Source: Mycolicibacterium pyrenivorans
GTDB lineage: Bacteria > Actinomycetota > Actinomycetes > Mycobacteriales > Mycobacteriaceae
Direction of reading: 5' to 3'
DNA: 37,262 nucleotides
NCBI RefSeq assembly: GCF_025821625.1
Contig: NZ_JACKSH010000039.1
Location: 63,443-100,704, forward strand
The notes under the pieces were generated by a model that was given only the letters and a program-made list of their open reading frames with translations, did no database searches and had not been told where the DNA came from. Of the stretch, positions 7,380 through 17,125 are shown in pieces (position 1 is the first letter of the stretch; each line of letters starts with the position of its first letter). Made by a program: the position numbers and the translations under genes.

Positions 7380-10058
7380 ATGACCGCCCAGATCGACACC
7401 CAAAGCTTCTCCGTCGCACTGTCCTTCGAGGACGGGGTGACGCGGTTCATCACCTGCCGGGACGACCAGACCATCGCCGACGCGTCCTACCGGCAGCGCA
7501 TCAACATCCCGCTGGACTGCCGCGACGGGGCCTGCGGCACCTGCAAGGCGCTGTGCGAGTCGGGCAGTTACGACGGCGGCACCTACATCGACGACGCGCT
7601 CCCACCCGACGAGGCGGCGGCGGGCTATGTGCTGCCGTGCAGCATGAGGCCGCGCTCGGATCTCGTGCTGCAGATCGCCAGCACCTCCGACGTCGCCAAG
7701 ACCCAGGCGGCGACCTACACCGGCACCGTCGCCCAGCTCGATCGACTGTCGGCGACCACGGTGGCTCTCGGTGTCGAGATCCCGAACCGCGGCGAGTTGG
7801 CATTCCTGCCGGGGCAGTACGTGAACATCGCGGTGCCGGGTACCGACCAGACCCGGTCGTATTCGTTCTCCAACGCACCAGATGACGAGGTCCTCACGTT
7901 CCTCGTGAAGCTCACGCCGGGTGGCGTGATGTCCGATTACCTGAGTCACCGTGCGGCGGTCGGTGACACCATCTCGTTCGCCGGCCCCAACGGATCGTTC
8001 TTTCTCCGCGATACCGACCGCCCGGTGTTACTGCTGGCCGGCGGGACGGGACTGGCCCCGGTGCTGTCGATGCTGCGCACCCTGCGGGACGGCTCGAGTC
8101 GGCGCAAGGCCCACCTAGTCTACGGCGTCAGCACCGACGAGGACCTGGTGGCGCTCGACCAGATCGAGGAGATCGCCTCCAGCCTCACCGGATTCACCTG
8201 GGACCACTGTGTCTCGGATCCCGACTCGCGTGCCGCCAACAAGGGCTATGTCACGAGCCTGATCGAGCCGGCGCATCTGCACGGCGGTGACGTCGCGGTG
8301 TATCTCTGCGGACCGCCCCCGATGGTGGAAGCGGTGCGCACCCACGTGACGGAGGCCGGCATCGAGCCGACCGGCTTCTACTACGAGAAGTTCGCGCTGG
8401 CCCATTCCGGCCCTGCGCCGGAGTTGGCTTCCGTGCCCGCCGCGTCGACCTCGTCCGAGCAGGCGCTGCTGCTGTCCGCGGATGCCCGCGCCGTCGCCGG
8501 TCAGGTGATGCTGCCGCAACGCGACATCGGTGCGTACCCCGGCTCTGCCGAGAGGATCGAGGACGACCGGTCGATCCGATCGGTCGCCGGGCAGCTGATG
8601 GTTCCCGCGAGACAACACGGTGATCCGGAGCCTCTTGATGCCGACGACGGTTCACTGATCGCGAGTGGCGCAAGGCTTCTGGCCGGGCAAGTGGTCTTCG
8701 ACAGTATCGAGGCAGCCGAGGAGGCCAACGTGATCGAGGCCGTGTCCGCACCGGTGCGGGCTGTCGTCGCCGCCGACGGGTATCAGATCGGCGAGGAGCC
8801 CCCCGACGTCCACGCCTCGGATGCGCTCTTCGAGGCCCGGCAGGCGCTGGAACTCGGGGCCCTCGAGCTGACCCTGGGACGGCTGAACTCCCAGCAACTC
8901 GCCGGCTACCGGCTACTCGCCGAATCGACCCTGCCCTTCGTCGACGGCGATCGGTTCGTCGACGCCGCCCAGTACACCGAGACGAACGCGGCGTTCCACG
9001 ACTACCTGTTCACCCTCACCGGGAACGCCCACCTGCTTCAGGCCTATCAGGCGCTGGACGTCAAGGGGCGGATGAGCGAGGTGTTGCGGCACGCCACGTG
9101 GTGTCACCCACTGTGCGCACAGGATCACGTCCGCATCGTCGACGCGTTCGAAGCCGGTGACCGCACCGCGGCGCGGACCTTGATCATGGCCCACGCCGAA
9201 TGCTCCAAGCAGACCATGCGAAGAGCCTTGTCCGATCTGGAATCTGCGCGCGCTGCACAGAGGCCGAGGTTCGTCACGCCCGGCCGGTTTGCCGGAAAGG
9301 TCGTGGTGGTCACGGGCGCCGCCCAGGGTATCGGCGAGCAGACAGCGCGCCGCATCGGCGCCGAAGGCGGCATCCTGGTGCTCGCCGATCGGTCCGAGCT
9401 GGTCGAGGAACTCGCCGACGAGCTGGGCGACCGCGGTGGCGGGGCACAGGCCGTCACCGCCGACCTCGAGCACTGGGAGGGGGCCGAATCGCTGGTGAAG
9501 CAGGCGCTTTCGACGTTCGGCCGCATCGACGTGCTGATCAACAACGTCGGTGGAGCGATCAACTTCAAGCCGTTCACCCAGTTCACCGACGCCGAGATCC
9601 GCGCGGAGATCGACCGCTCGCTGATGACCACGCTCTACGCCTGCCGCGCCGCGCTGCCGTCGATGGTCGACCGCGGGCAGGGCGTCATCGTCAACGTGTC
9701 CTCGGCTGCGACCAAGGGGATTCACCGGATCCCGTACTCGGCGGCCAAGGGCGGCATCAACGCCATCACGGCGTCGTTGGCGATGGAGTACGCCGGCGAC
9801 GGGATACGGGTGGTCGCCACCGCACCAGGTGGTACCGCTGCCCCCGCGCGCCGCATCTCGCGCGGTACCCCGGAGCCGCGCAACGACGCCGAGCGCGCCT
9901 GGTTCGACGCGCACATCGAGCAGACGATCGGGTCGTCGCTGATGAAGCGATATGGCACCCTCGACGAGCAAGCGGCCGCTATCTGTTTCCTTGCCTCCGA
10001 CGAGGCCGGCTACATCACCGGCTCGGTGCTCCCGGTTGCCGGCGGCGACGCGGGCTGA
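7380..10058 (+). CDS. benC/benD: Three-part fusion: benzoate dioxygenase reductase (BenC) - FCD ligand-binding domain - benzoate diol dehydrogenase (BenD)
   Basis: One uninterrupted 892-codon frame. Residues 1-100 are a plant-type [2Fe-2S] ferredoxin (C47, C52, C55, C87). Residues 105-340 are the FAD/NAD reductase (TRSYSFSN, LLAGGTGLAPV at 218-228, YLCGPPPM, ending YYEKFA). Residues 341-475 are a linker with three AGQ repeats. Residues 480-620 match the GntR-family FCD fold (E485-x-R487, N536..F539-H540, H583, H605) but have no winged HTH. Residues 637-892 are an SDR: TGAAQGIG at 645-652, NNVGG at 721-725, S774/S775, Y786 and K790. The start ATG has AGGAG 6 bases before it. BenC would feed electrons to BenAB, and BenD would oxidise the diol to catechol. 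BenC and BenD are normally separate proteins. No stop or frameshift is visible at the joints, so fusion is read directly from the sequence. Confidence 0.9.
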   Translation: MTAQIDTQSFSVALSFEDGVTRFITCRDDQTIADASYRQRINIPLDCRDGACGTCKALCESGSYDGGTYIDDALPPDEAAAGYVLPCSMRPRSDLVLQIASTSDVAKTQAATYTGTVAQLDRLSATTVALGVEIPNRGELAFLPGQYVNIAVPGTDQTRSYSFSNAPDDEVLTFLVKLTPGGVMSDYLSHRAAVGDTISFAGPNGSFFLRDTDRPVLLLAGGTGLAPVLSMLRTLRDGSSRRKAHLVYGVSTDEDLVALDQIEEIASSLTGFTWDHCVSDPDSRAANKGYVTSLIEPAHLHGGDVAVYLCGPPPMVEAVRTHVTEAGIEPTGFYYEKFALAHSGPAPELASVPAASTSSEQALLLSADARAVAGQVMLPQRDIGAYPGSAERIEDDRSIRSVAGQLMVPARQHGDPEPLDADDGSLIASGARLLAGQVVFDSIEAAEEANVIEAVSAPVRAVVAADGYQIGEEPPDVHASDALFEARQALELGALELTLGRLNSQQLAGYRLLAESTLPFVDGDRFVDAAQYTETNAAFHDYLFTLTGNAHLLQAYQALDVKGRMSEVLRHATWCHPLCAQDHVRIVDAFEAGDRTAARTLIMAHAECSKQTMRRALSDLESARAAQRPRFVTPGRFAGKVVVVTGAAQGIGEQTARRIGAEGGILVLADRSELVEELADELGDRGGGAQAVTADLEHWEGAESLVKQALSTFGRIDVLINNVGGAINFKPFTQFTDAEIRAEIDRSLMTTLYACRAALPSMVDRGQGVIVNVSSAATKGIHRIPYSAAKGGINAITASLAMEYAGDGIRVVATAPGGTAAPARRISRGTPEPRNDAERAWFDAHIEQTIGSSLMKRYGTLDEQAAAICFLASDEAGYITGSVLPVAGGDAG

Positions 10059-10091
10059 CCGGGCCCGGCCGCGGCGTCTCGCCACTACGAT

Positions 10092-12734
10092 GTGATGGTG
10101 CTCATCGGGCCGACCGGCTGCGTCGGGCGTGACGACGAACTCTGCGAACTCGCCGCACGTCTTCATGGGACCGTCAGCGGCGGCGCAGGTGTGGTGGCGG
10201 TGGTGGGCGGACCGGGCACCGGCAAGACCGCACTGCTCCGGGCTCTGGCCGGCGGGTCCGGCACGACGTTGTGGGCCCGCGCCGCCCCGTGGGAGTCCGA
10301 CCTTCCCGGCGGAGTGCTCGCGCAGATGCTGCAGGACGACGTGCCCGCCGACCCGGTGGAGGCGGCAGCGCAGCTCGTCGACCGGTTGCGGGCACCGGGG
10401 CCGGTGCTGCTGATCATCGACGACGCCGAGCACGCCGATTCCGAGTCGCTCCAAGCCATCTCGACGCTGGTGCGACATCAGCGGGAACTGCCCGTCCTCG
10501 TCGTGCTCGCGACGACCTCACCGACACCGGCGTTGACCGACCTCGCCGATGAGAGACTGGACCTGGCCGGGCTGTCGGAACGCGCGGTCGCCGCGCTCGC
10601 CGCCGCCCGCGGCCGGACCCTGCACCCGTCGGTCGTCAGCGCGCTGACCCGGCACACGGCGGGGAATCCGCGCGATGTGCTCGCACTGCTCGACGAGGTG
10701 CCCGATTCCGTATGGTCGCAGCCCGACGCGGCACTGCCCGCGCCGAGCCACCTCAGGGCGCAGACCCGCGAGCGGCTGGCGGATTGCACACCCGACGGCC
10801 GCGCGCTCGTCGAGGCGTTGGCGGTCCTCGGCGAGGATGCCTCGCTCGCCGACGCTGCCGCGCTGGCAGGATTGGTCGACCCGCTGCCCGGCTTGGACTC
10901 GGCCGCCACCGCGGGGCTGGTCACCGCGGCGACACCGTTCGAGCCGCGGTTGTGCGATTCCGCGACCCGGGTCTCGGTGGTCGACCTGATGGGCGTGCAT
11001 GCTCTCGCCGACGCGCACCGGCGGGCGGCCGGCATCGTCAGCGATCCGGTGAAGCGGCTCGGCCATCTCGTGGCGGCGACGCCGACACCGGATTCCGCGC
11101 TCGCCGACGACGTCGCGCAGTTGGCACACGACCGCGGCGCGGAAGGCGCCTGGGCGCAGGCGGCGACCCTGTTCCGCGACTCCGCGCGGCTCACCGCCGA
11201 CCCGCTCCTGCACGACGAACGGCTGACCCGCTCGGTCGACGCCCTGGTCGCGGCCGGTGACTGTGTGGCCGCGGCCGCGAAAGTCCCTGCGGTGGAGAGC
11301 CTGCGGGAGACACCGCTGCGCAATGCCGTCCTGGCCTACCTGGCCATTCTCCGCGGCCGGTCGGCCGAAGCCGAGGTCCGGTTGGCGCGCGCATGGGACA
11401 TCGTCAACGCCGAGCGTGATCCCGACACCGCGGCGCTGGTGGCGCAACGTCATGTGCTGCATTCGCTGATCCGTTGCCGCGGCGAGGAATTGATTGCCTG
11501 GGCAGACCGCGCGCTGAGCTTGGCCGACAGCGACTCACCCGCCGGGATCGAGTCGGCGGCGATCCGGGGTCTCGGGCTGCTGGCGGCCGGACATCCCCGC
11601 CGCGCCGGCGCGGCCTACGACGATCTCGGTGCGCGTGTCCGGCACGGCGCCCAGGCTCAGCGTGTCGTCATGGGGCGCGGCTGGGTGCAGTTCATCCGCG
11701 ACGACGTCGACGGTGCGCGCGCGAGCCTGGAGAGCGCGGTCGCGGTCGCCGGCCTCGGCGGATCGGCGCGAATCACGCTGTGGGCGTTGGCATGGCTGGG
11801 TCGAGTCCAGTTCGCGATCGGTGAGTGGGACAAGGCGTCGGACACCGTCGAACGTGGGCGCGCGCTGGCGACGTCCAGCGGGATCGTGGTCACCACACCG
11901 CTGCTGGAGTGGACGGCGGCACAGATCGCCGCGCTCCGGGGCGACTGGCCCGCTGCCGCGTCGGCGCTGCACTCGGCAACCTCGGTCACCGGCGACTACG
12001 AGATGATGGTGATCCCGACGGTGCTGGCGCGCGCGCAGATCGCCGAAGCGGAGGCCGATTACTCCAAGGTCCGTCGGATCGCCACCCCGTTGGCCGCCAT
12101 GGCCGCCGGTACCTCGCTGCAGGAACCGGGCTATTGGCCGTGGCCCGACCTGTTGGCCAATGCGCTGGTGCTCGACGGCCAACTCGCAGAAGCCGACACC
12201 TTCCTGCAGCCGCATGAACAACGGGCCAGGGCCCGCGGCCATCGATCGGCACGGGCCCGCCTCGGTTATGCCCGTGGCCGATTGCACGGCGCGCTCGGTG
12301 ACATCCACGCGGCCCGAAGGTCGTTCGAAGAGTCGCTGGAACTGCTGCAGGGGCTGCCGCTGCGGTACGACACCGCGCGGGTCAACTTCGCCTTCGGGCA
12401 GACGCTGCGGCGCGCCGGGAAGCGACGCCAAGCCGACGCGGTGATCAGCGCCGCCCGTGAGCTCTACCTGTCCCTGGGTGCGCACACCTATGTCGCCCGC
12501 TGCGACCGGGAACTCAAGGCGGGCGGCCTGCACCGGGTCCGTGGCTCACGTGACGACGTGGATCTCACGCCGCAGGAGGAGGCGGTGACCGCCCTTGTCG
12601 CCCAGGGCTTCTCGAACCGCGAGGTGGCTGCGGAACTTTACGTGTCCCCGAAGACGGTGCAGTACCACCTCACCCGCGTCTACGCCAAGCTCGGCGTGCG
12701 GTCCCGCTCGGAGCTCGCCGCGCTGCGGCGCTGA
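10092..12734 (+). CDS. benR: Large ATP-binding LuxR-family (LAL) regulator, benR type
   Basis: An 880-residue protein. Walker A GGPGTGKT is at residues 39-46, with a Walker B-like [10 protein letters not shown] near residue 105. A long TPR-like helical middle follows, and the C-terminal LuxR HTH is [40 protein letters not shown] in the last 60 residues. The start is GTG at 10092 or ATG at 10095. It lies 33 bases after the benC/benD stop on the same strand. In Corynebacterium glutamicum the benABCD genes are followed by a LuxR-type activator, benR; I assign the role from that recollection plus position. Its last 55 bases overlap the convergent pcaJ. Confidence 0.85.
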   Translation: MMVLIGPTGCVGRDDELCELAARLHGTVSGGAGVVAVVGGPGTGKTALLRALAGGSGTTLWARAAPWESDLPGGVLAQMLQDDVPADPVEAAAQLVDRLRAPGPVLLIIDDAEHADSESLQAISTLVRHQRELPVLVVLATTSPTPALTDLADERLDLAGLSERAVAALAAARGRTLHPSVVSALTRHTAGNPRDVLALLDEVPDSVWSQPDAALPAPSHLRAQTRERLADCTPDGRALVEALAVLGEDASLADAAALAGLVDPLPGLDSAATAGLVTAATPFEPRLCDSATRVSVVDLMGVHALADAHRRAAGIVSDPVKRLGHLVAATPTPDSALADDVAQLAHDRGAEGAWAQAATLFRDSARLTADPLLHDERLTRSVDALVAAGDCVAAAAKVPAVESLRETPLRNAVLAYLAILRGRSAEAEVRLARAWDIVNAERDPDTAALVAQRHVLHSLIRCRGEELIAWADRALSLADSDSPAGIESAAIRGLGLLAAGHPRRAGAAYDDLGARVRHGAQAQRVVMGRGWVQFIRDDVDGARASLESAVAVAGLGGSARITLWALAWLGRVQFAIGEWDKASDTVERGRALATSSGIVVTTPLLEWTAAQIAALRGDWPAAASALHSATSVTGDYEMMVIPTVLARAQIAEAEADYSKVRRIATPLAAMAAGTSLQEPGYWPWPDLLANALVLDGQLAEADTFLQPHEQRARARGHRSARARLGYARGRLHGALGDIHAARRSFEESLELLQGLPLRYDTARVNFAFGQTLRRAGKRRQADAVISAARELYLSLGAHTYVARCDRELKAGGLHRVRGSRDDVDLTPQEEAVTALVAQGFSNREVAAELYVSPKTVQYHLTRVYAKLGVRSRSELAALRR

Positions 12735-13366
12735 CGGTCATCGCTCACCGGAGCGGCGGTCTTGGCCGCAACCTCGTCGAAGTCCACGCCGTCGGCGAGT
12801 TCGACGACCGCGAACCCGGTGCCGGTCACGTCGAACACCCCAAGGTCGGAGATCACCCGGCTGACCACCGCCTTGCCGGTCAACGGCAGATCGCAGTGGA
12901 GAACAAGCTTGGCGGCACCGGATTTCGCCACGTGGTCCATCAGCACGATGACGCGCTCCGCGCCGCTGACGAGGTCCATCGCGCCGCCCATACCCTTGAC
13001 CATCGACCCCGGCACCATCCAGTTGGCCAGGTCGCCGTTGGCCGCCACCTGCATACCGCCCAGCACCGCCACGTCGACGTGGCCGCCGCGGATCATCGCG
13101 AAACTGGTGGCCGAATCGAAGTACGACGCCCCGTCGACCACGGACACGGTCTGCTTGCCCGCGTTCACCAGGTCCGGGTCCACCTCGTCGTCGTACGGGA
13201 ACGGGCCGACGCCGAGGATGCCGTTCTCGGCGTGCAGCGTGACGTCCGAGCCCTCCGGTAGATGGTCCGGGATCAGGGTCGGCAGGCCGATGCCGAGGTT
13301 GACGTAGTCGCCGTCGCGGAGTTCGAGGGCCGCCCGCGCGGCCATCTGCTCACGGGTCCAACTCAT
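12680..13366 (-). CDS. pcaJ: 3-oxoadipate CoA-transferase, subunit B
   Basis: A 228-residue class I CoA-transferase beta subunit. With PcaI it moves CoA from succinyl-CoA to beta-ketoadipate. The catalytic glutamate is E47 in [12 protein letters not shown], and [14 protein letters not shown] and [13 protein letters not shown] are family motifs. The C-terminal 20 residues ([21 protein letters not shown]) are not conserved-looking and are encoded inside the 3' end of benR on the other strand. Its ATG overlaps the pcaI stop by 4 bases. It is the last gene of the pcaF-D-I-J run. Confidence 0.93.
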   Translation of the reverse strand: MSWTREQMAARAALELRDGDYVNLGIGLPTLIPDHLPEGSDVTLHAENGILGVGPFPYDDEVDPDLVNAGKQTVSVVDGASYFDSATSFAMIRGGHVDVAVLGGMQVAANGDLANWMVPGSMVKGMGGAMDLVSGAERVIVLMDHVAKSGAAKLVLHCDLPLTGKAVVSRVISDLGVFDVTGTGFAVVELADGVDFDEVAAKTAAPVSDDRQRRSAASSERDRTPSLA

Positions 13367-14151
13367 GGGGAGACCTCCTGGGGTGTCGGCCGGGGCCGGG
13401 TGGTGCGCTTCTCGATTCCCTTGCGGGAGGCCTGTTCCGGCGACAGCTCGACGACGCGCTGCACGAAGATGCCCGGCAGGTGGACCTCGTCGGGATGAAG
13501 GTCGCCGACCTCCACGACCTTCTCCGCCTCGACGACGGTGAGCCGGCCCGCCATAGCCGCCGGGGGATTGAAGTTGCGTGCCGCGGAGTGGAAGACGCAG
13601 TTGCCCGCCTTGTCGGCGACGGCCGCCCGCACCAACGCGTAATCGGTGACGATGGACTCCTCGAGCAGCATCTGGCGGCCACCGAACGTCCGCACCTCCT
13701 TCGGGGGTGACGCCAGCGCGACACTTCCATCGGGGTGATAGCGCCAGGGCAGACCCCCGTCGGCGACCAGCGTGCCCACCCCGGTCGGGGTGAAGAACGC
13801 ACCGATGCCGCTGCCGCCGGCACGCAGTCGTTCGGCCAGGGTGCCCTGCGGGGTCAGCTCGACCGTCAACTCGCCGGACAGGTACTGGCGGGCGAATTCC
13901 TTGTTCTCGCCGACATAGGACGCGACGACGCGGGTGATCCGGTGCGCTTCGAGGAGCAGTCCGAGGCCGCCGCCGTCGACGCCGCAGTTGTTGCTGACGA
14001 TCGTCAGGTCACCAGCACCCTGTTCCAACAGGGCCTCGATGAGGAACCAAGGAATCCCGGCCAGTCCGAAGCCGCCGACGGCCAGGCTCGCGCCATCGGG
14101 GATGTCGGCAACCGCTGCGGCCGGTGAACCCACGACCTTGTTCAAAGTCAT
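13363..14151 (-). CDS. pcaI: 3-oxoadipate CoA-transferase, subunit A
   Basis: A 262-residue class I CoA-transferase alpha subunit. The glycine-rich [17 protein letters not shown] near residues 25-41 and the [17 protein letters not shown] segment are diagnostic; [11 protein letters not shown] follows. The partner is PcaJ, and the enzyme commits beta-ketoadipate to thiolysis. It overlaps pcaJ by ATGA, and its own ATG overlaps the stop of pcaD, making a tightly coupled chain. The C-terminal 20 residues are Arg/Thr/Pro-rich and extend beyond the usual family end. Confidence 0.93.
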   Translation of the reverse strand: MTLNKVVGSPAAAVADIPDGASLAVGGFGLAGIPWFLIEALLEQGAGDLTIVSNNCGVDGGGLGLLLEAHRITRVVASYVGENKEFARQYLSGELTVELTPQGTLAERLRAGGSGIGAFFTPTGVGTLVADGGLPWRYHPDGSVALASPPKEVRTFGGRQMLLEESIVTDYALVRAAVADKAGNCVFHSAARNFNPPAAMAGRLTVVEAEKVVEVGDLHPDEVHLPGIFVQRVVELSPEQASRKGIEKRTTRPRPTPQEVSP

Positions 14152-14948
14152 TGTCGCTCCAGGTGTTCGATGAGGGCGGGGGTGACGATGCCGGGCTGCT
14201 CGGCGTTGGCCAGGTGCGCGGCCCGCGGTACGGAGAGCAGTCGCGCACCGGGTATCCGGGCGGCGATGTCCTCGAGTTTCGCCGGCGGCGTCGCCGGGTC
14301 GTCCTCGCCGGCGATGACGAGAGTCGGCGCGGTGATGGCGGGAAGCTGCTCTCGCAGATCGAGTGTCGCGATGGCCTCACAACAGCCCGCGTAGCCTTCG
14401 GCGGGGGTGGACCCGATCATCTGTTCGTACGTGCGGCGCTCGTCGGGATGCGCGGTGAGATAGGCCGAGGTGAACCAGCGCTCGACGACGGCGGGAGCCA
14501 CCGCCCGACTGCCCCGCGCGCGCACGACGGCCGCACGCTCCGTCCAGGCTTCCGCGGGCGCCAACTGCGCCCCGGTGCACAACAACACGATTCGCGCCAC
14601 GCGGTCCGGGTCACGGGCAGCCACCCGCATGACCGTCATGCCGCCGAGCGACAAGCCGACCAACGAGGCCCGTGCGACACCGAGCCGGTCGAGCAGCGCG
14701 ACGAGGTCGTCGGCCAGGTCGTCGATCGAATACGGTCCGGCGGGCACCGGGGAGTCGCCGTGGCCGCGGGTGTCATACCGCACCACCCGAAAACGCCGTT
14801 CCAGGTCGGCGATCTGGGGGTCCCACATGCAATGGGTCGAGCCCAGCGAGTTGGACAGCACCACGACCGGCGCGTCGGCGGGTCCGCTGACGACCGCGTG
14901 CACGTCGACCGCGCGCGGCTGCCGACTGCTCGTCGCGCGAGCGCTCAC
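14148..14948 (-). CDS. pcaD: 3-oxoadipate enol-lactonase
   Basis: A 266-residue alpha/beta hydrolase that opens beta-ketoadipate enol-lactone to beta-ketoadipate, joining CatC to PcaIJ. The nucleophile is S100 in GLSLGG, the acid is D217 in GEDDPAT and the base is H245 in [10 protein letters not shown]. The oxyanion region [14 protein letters not shown] is as in characterised PcaD. I start it at GTG 14948, which overlaps the pcaF TGA (GTGA). The longer open frame upstream is only a shadow of pcaF. It is not fused to PcaC, as happens in some actinobacteria (PcaL). Confidence 0.93.
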   Translation of the reverse strand: MSARATSSRQPRAVDVHAVVSGPADAPVVVLSNSLGSTHCMWDPQIADLERRFRVVRYDTRGHGDSPVPAGPYSIDDLADDLVALLDRLGVARASLVGLSLGGMTVMRVAARDPDRVARIVLLCTGAQLAPAEAWTERAAVVRARGSRAVAPAVVERWFTSAYLTAHPDERRTYEQMIGSTPAEGYAGCCEAIATLDLREQLPAITAPTLVIAGEDDPATPPAKLEDIAARIPGARLLSVPRAAHLANAEQPGIVTPALIEHLERQ

Positions 14949-16156
14949 GACACCACCTCGAAGACGGCCGCCAGTCCCTGCCCGCCGCCGATGCACATCG
15001 TCTCCAGGACGGTGCGCGCGCCGCGGCGGCGTGCCTCGTGGGCCGCCGTGGCCAGGATCCGGGCACCCGTCGCCCCGACCGGATGGCCCAGCGAGATCCC
15101 GGATCCGTTCGGGTTCAGCCGGTCGTCGAGCGGGTCCATTTTCCACTCGGCCAGCACCGCAAGCACCTGCGCGGCGAACGCCTCGTTGAGTTCGATCAGG
15201 TCGACGTCGTCGAGCGTCAGCCCGGCCCGGTCGAGGGCGGCCGCGGTGGCGCTCACCGGGCCGATGCCCATGGTCTCCGGGCGGCATCCCGTCACCGCCC
15301 AGGACCGCAACGCCAGCATCGGGATCAACCCCAGCCTCGCGGCGGCGGCGGCCGTGGTGACCACGCACATCGCCGCGCCGTCGTTCTGGCCGGAGGCATT
15401 GCCGGCGGTGACGGTGGAATCGGCGTCGACCGTCGCCCTCACCGCGCGCAGGCCCGCCAGTTTCTCGGCGCTGACGTCGGCGCGGGGATGTTCGTCACGA
15501 TCGACGACGATGTCGGGCTTTCCGCGTTTCCCGGGCACGGACACCGGGACCAGTTCCTCGGCGAAACGGCCCGCGTCGTGGGCGGCGATCGCGCGCTGAT
15601 GGGACCGCACGGACAGCTCGTCCTGCTCCTCGCGGGGGATGCCGTACCGGCGTCGCAGGTTCTCCGCGGTCTCGATCATGCCGCCCGCGATGGGATGCGA
15701 GGCGCCGCCCGCTGTTTCGCGGGCCCGGTCGAGTCGGTCGGCAAGGGCGATGCCTCCCTGGCGCACGCCGGTGCGAAGGCCGAGGGCGTAGTGCTCAACA
15801 GTGGACATCGACTCGGCCCCGCCCGCGACGACGACTTCGGCCGCACCGGTCGCCACCTGACCGGCGGCGTAGAGCACCGCCTGCAGACCCGATCCGCACC
15901 GTCGGTCGATCTGCAGGCCGGGCACGTCGGTTCCGAGTCCGGCGTCCAGGGCTGCGATGCGGCCGATCGCCGGCGCCTCACCGTTGGGATAGCCGTTGCC
16001 GAGCACGACGTCGTCGACATCACCTTCGCCGAGGCCGGTCTGTTCGACGAGCGCGCGCAACGTCGCGGTGGCCAGATCTGCGGCCGTCAGCGTCGACAGT
16101 GCCCCGCCCATCCGTCCCACCGGGGTGCGGAGGGGATTGCAGATCACGACGTCCAT
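14945..16156 (-). CDS. pcaF: Beta-ketoadipyl-CoA thiolase
   Basis: A 403-residue thiolase cleaving beta-ketoadipyl-CoA to succinyl-CoA and acetyl-CoA. The acyl-accepting C87 is in DRRCGSGLQAVLYA, H358 in GHPVGATGARI, and the second cysteine C388 in CIGGGQG; NEAFAAQ is also present. Placement at the head of pcaD-pcaI-pcaJ supports the beta-ketoadipate role over a fatty-acid thiolase, although sequence alone separates these poorly. The ATG at 16156 faces the divergent LysR gene across 81 bases. Confidence 0.92.
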   Translation of the reverse strand: MDVVICNPLRTPVGRMGGALSTLTAADLATATLRALVEQTGLGEGDVDDVVLGNGYPNGEAPAIGRIAALDAGLGTDVPGLQIDRRCGSGLQAVLYAAGQVATGAAEVVVAGGAESMSTVEHYALGLRTGVRQGGIALADRLDRARETAGGASHPIAGGMIETAENLRRRYGIPREEQDELSVRSHQRAIAAHDAGRFAEELVPVSVPGKRGKPDIVVDRDEHPRADVSAEKLAGLRAVRATVDADSTVTAGNASGQNDGAAMCVVTTAAAAARLGLIPMLALRSWAVTGCRPETMGIGPVSATAAALDRAGLTLDDVDLIELNEAFAAQVLAVLAEWKMDPLDDRLNPNGSGISLGHPVGATGARILATAAHEARRRGARTVLETMCIGGGQGLAAVFEVVS

Positions 16157-16166
16157 GCTTCGACGG

Positions 16167-16229
16167 TAGGACCAAAGAGCGATATTCTGAAATACTCAAA
16201 TAAGCTCGATTGATATGTCTAGAGTCCTA
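16167..16229. promoter_or_regulatory. pcaF / LysR divergent promoter region
   Basis: This short AT-rich stretch between divergent starts holds TATT-CTGA-AATA (16183-16194), a small LTTR-like dyad. An outer TAGGAC (16167-16172) / GTCCTA (16224-16229) pair has a 51-base spacer. The arms are short, so binding by the adjacent LysR protein is only suggested by position. Confidence 0.35.
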
Positions 16230-16237
16230 TCGGGGCG

Positions 16238-17125
16238 GTGAGTGTGGAACTGCGACACCTGCGGTACTTCCGAGCGGTCGCCGAAGAGCTGCACTTCGGC
16301 CGGGCCGCGGAACGGCTGCACATCGCGCAGCCGCCGCTGTCCCAGCAGATCCGCCAACTCGAGCGCGAACTGCGGGTCACCTTGCTGACTCGCTCCACCC
16401 GCAGTGTCGAACTCACCGCGGCCGGCCGGGCCTTTCTCGACCGGACCATCGAGATCCTCGACGCCGTGGACGACGCCGGCAAGCAGGCCCGCCGGGTCGC
16501 CGAAGGTGCGCAGGGGCGCCTGGTGATCGGCTGCGTCGGCTCCGCCACCTACTCGCTGCTCCCACAGCTGGTGCGTGCGCTGCGCAGGACGCTGCCGGAC
16601 ATCGACGTGAGTGTGCGCGGCGAGATGCTGGCTCCGGCGCAGCTCGCCGCGCTGCACATCGGCGAGATCGACCTGGGGCTGCTGCGACCGCCGGTCACCG
16701 ACCCCGACATCACCGTCGAAACGGTCCGGCGGGATCGCCTTCTGGTGGCCGTGCCCGCCGGACACCGCTACGCCGAACGCGACGAACTGAGGATCGGCGA
16801 CCTGCGTGACGAGGACTTCATCAGCCACGCGGGCCGGGGGCGCTCGCGGATGAGCGCACTCGTGACCACCCTGTGCACGGACGCCGGGTTCACGCCGCGT
16901 ATCCGTCACGAGGTGGAGGAGACGTCCACGCTGGTGACCCTGGTCGCCGCGGGCCTGGGCGTGGCGGTGGTTCCCGAACCGACCGCGGAGCTGGACATCG
17001 CAGGCGTCTGCTATCGGCCCCTGTCGCCGGCGTCGAATTCGATAGACCTGCTCGCGGCCTATTCCAGTACGCGCGGGTCCGCGCTGATCGCCAATGTTCT
17101 CGAGGTGCTGCGCACCCTCGAATAG
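16238..17125 (+). CDS. LysR-type regulator divergent from pcaFDIJ
   Basis: A 295-residue LTTR. The N-terminal wHTH is ELRHLRYFRAVAEELHFGRAAERLHIAQPPLSQQIRQLE, followed by a PBP-like effector domain (RLVIGCVGSATYSLLPQLV, GEIDLGLLRPP, LLVAVPAGHRYA). It resembles CatR/BenM/CbnR-type aromatic regulators. GTG at 16238 gives MSVELRH; GTG at 16244 is an alternative that starts directly at VELRH. Divergence from pcaF predicts control of the pca operon, most likely in response to a pathway intermediate. Many bacteria use an IclR-type PcaR here instead. Its 3' end overlaps the convergent MFS gene by 67 bases. Confidence 0.85.
   Translation: MSVELRHLRYFRAVAEELHFGRAAERLHIAQPPLSQQIRQLERELRVTLLTRSTRSVELTAAGRAFLDRTIEILDAVDDAGKQARRVAEGAQGRLVIGCVGSATYSLLPQLVRALRRTLPDIDVSVRGEMLAPAQLAALHIGEIDLGLLRPPVTDPDITVETVRRDRLLVAVPAGHRYAERDELRIGDLRDEDFISHAGRGRSRMSALVTTLCTDAGFTPRIRHEVEETSTLVTLVAAGLGVAVVPEPTAELDIAGVCYRPLSPASNSIDLLAAYSSTRGSALIANVLEVLRTLE

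Noticed and set aside
8913..10478. 521-codon minus-strand frame opposite the BenD part and benR
   Set aside because: Antisense artefact of high third-position GC; no recognisable domain, and it crosses two real genes.
14949..15368. Upstream extension of the pcaD frame to 15368
   Set aside because: The extra 140 codons are Arg/Gly/Pro noise inside pcaF; the GTGA overlap at 14945-14948 gives a normal-length PcaD.
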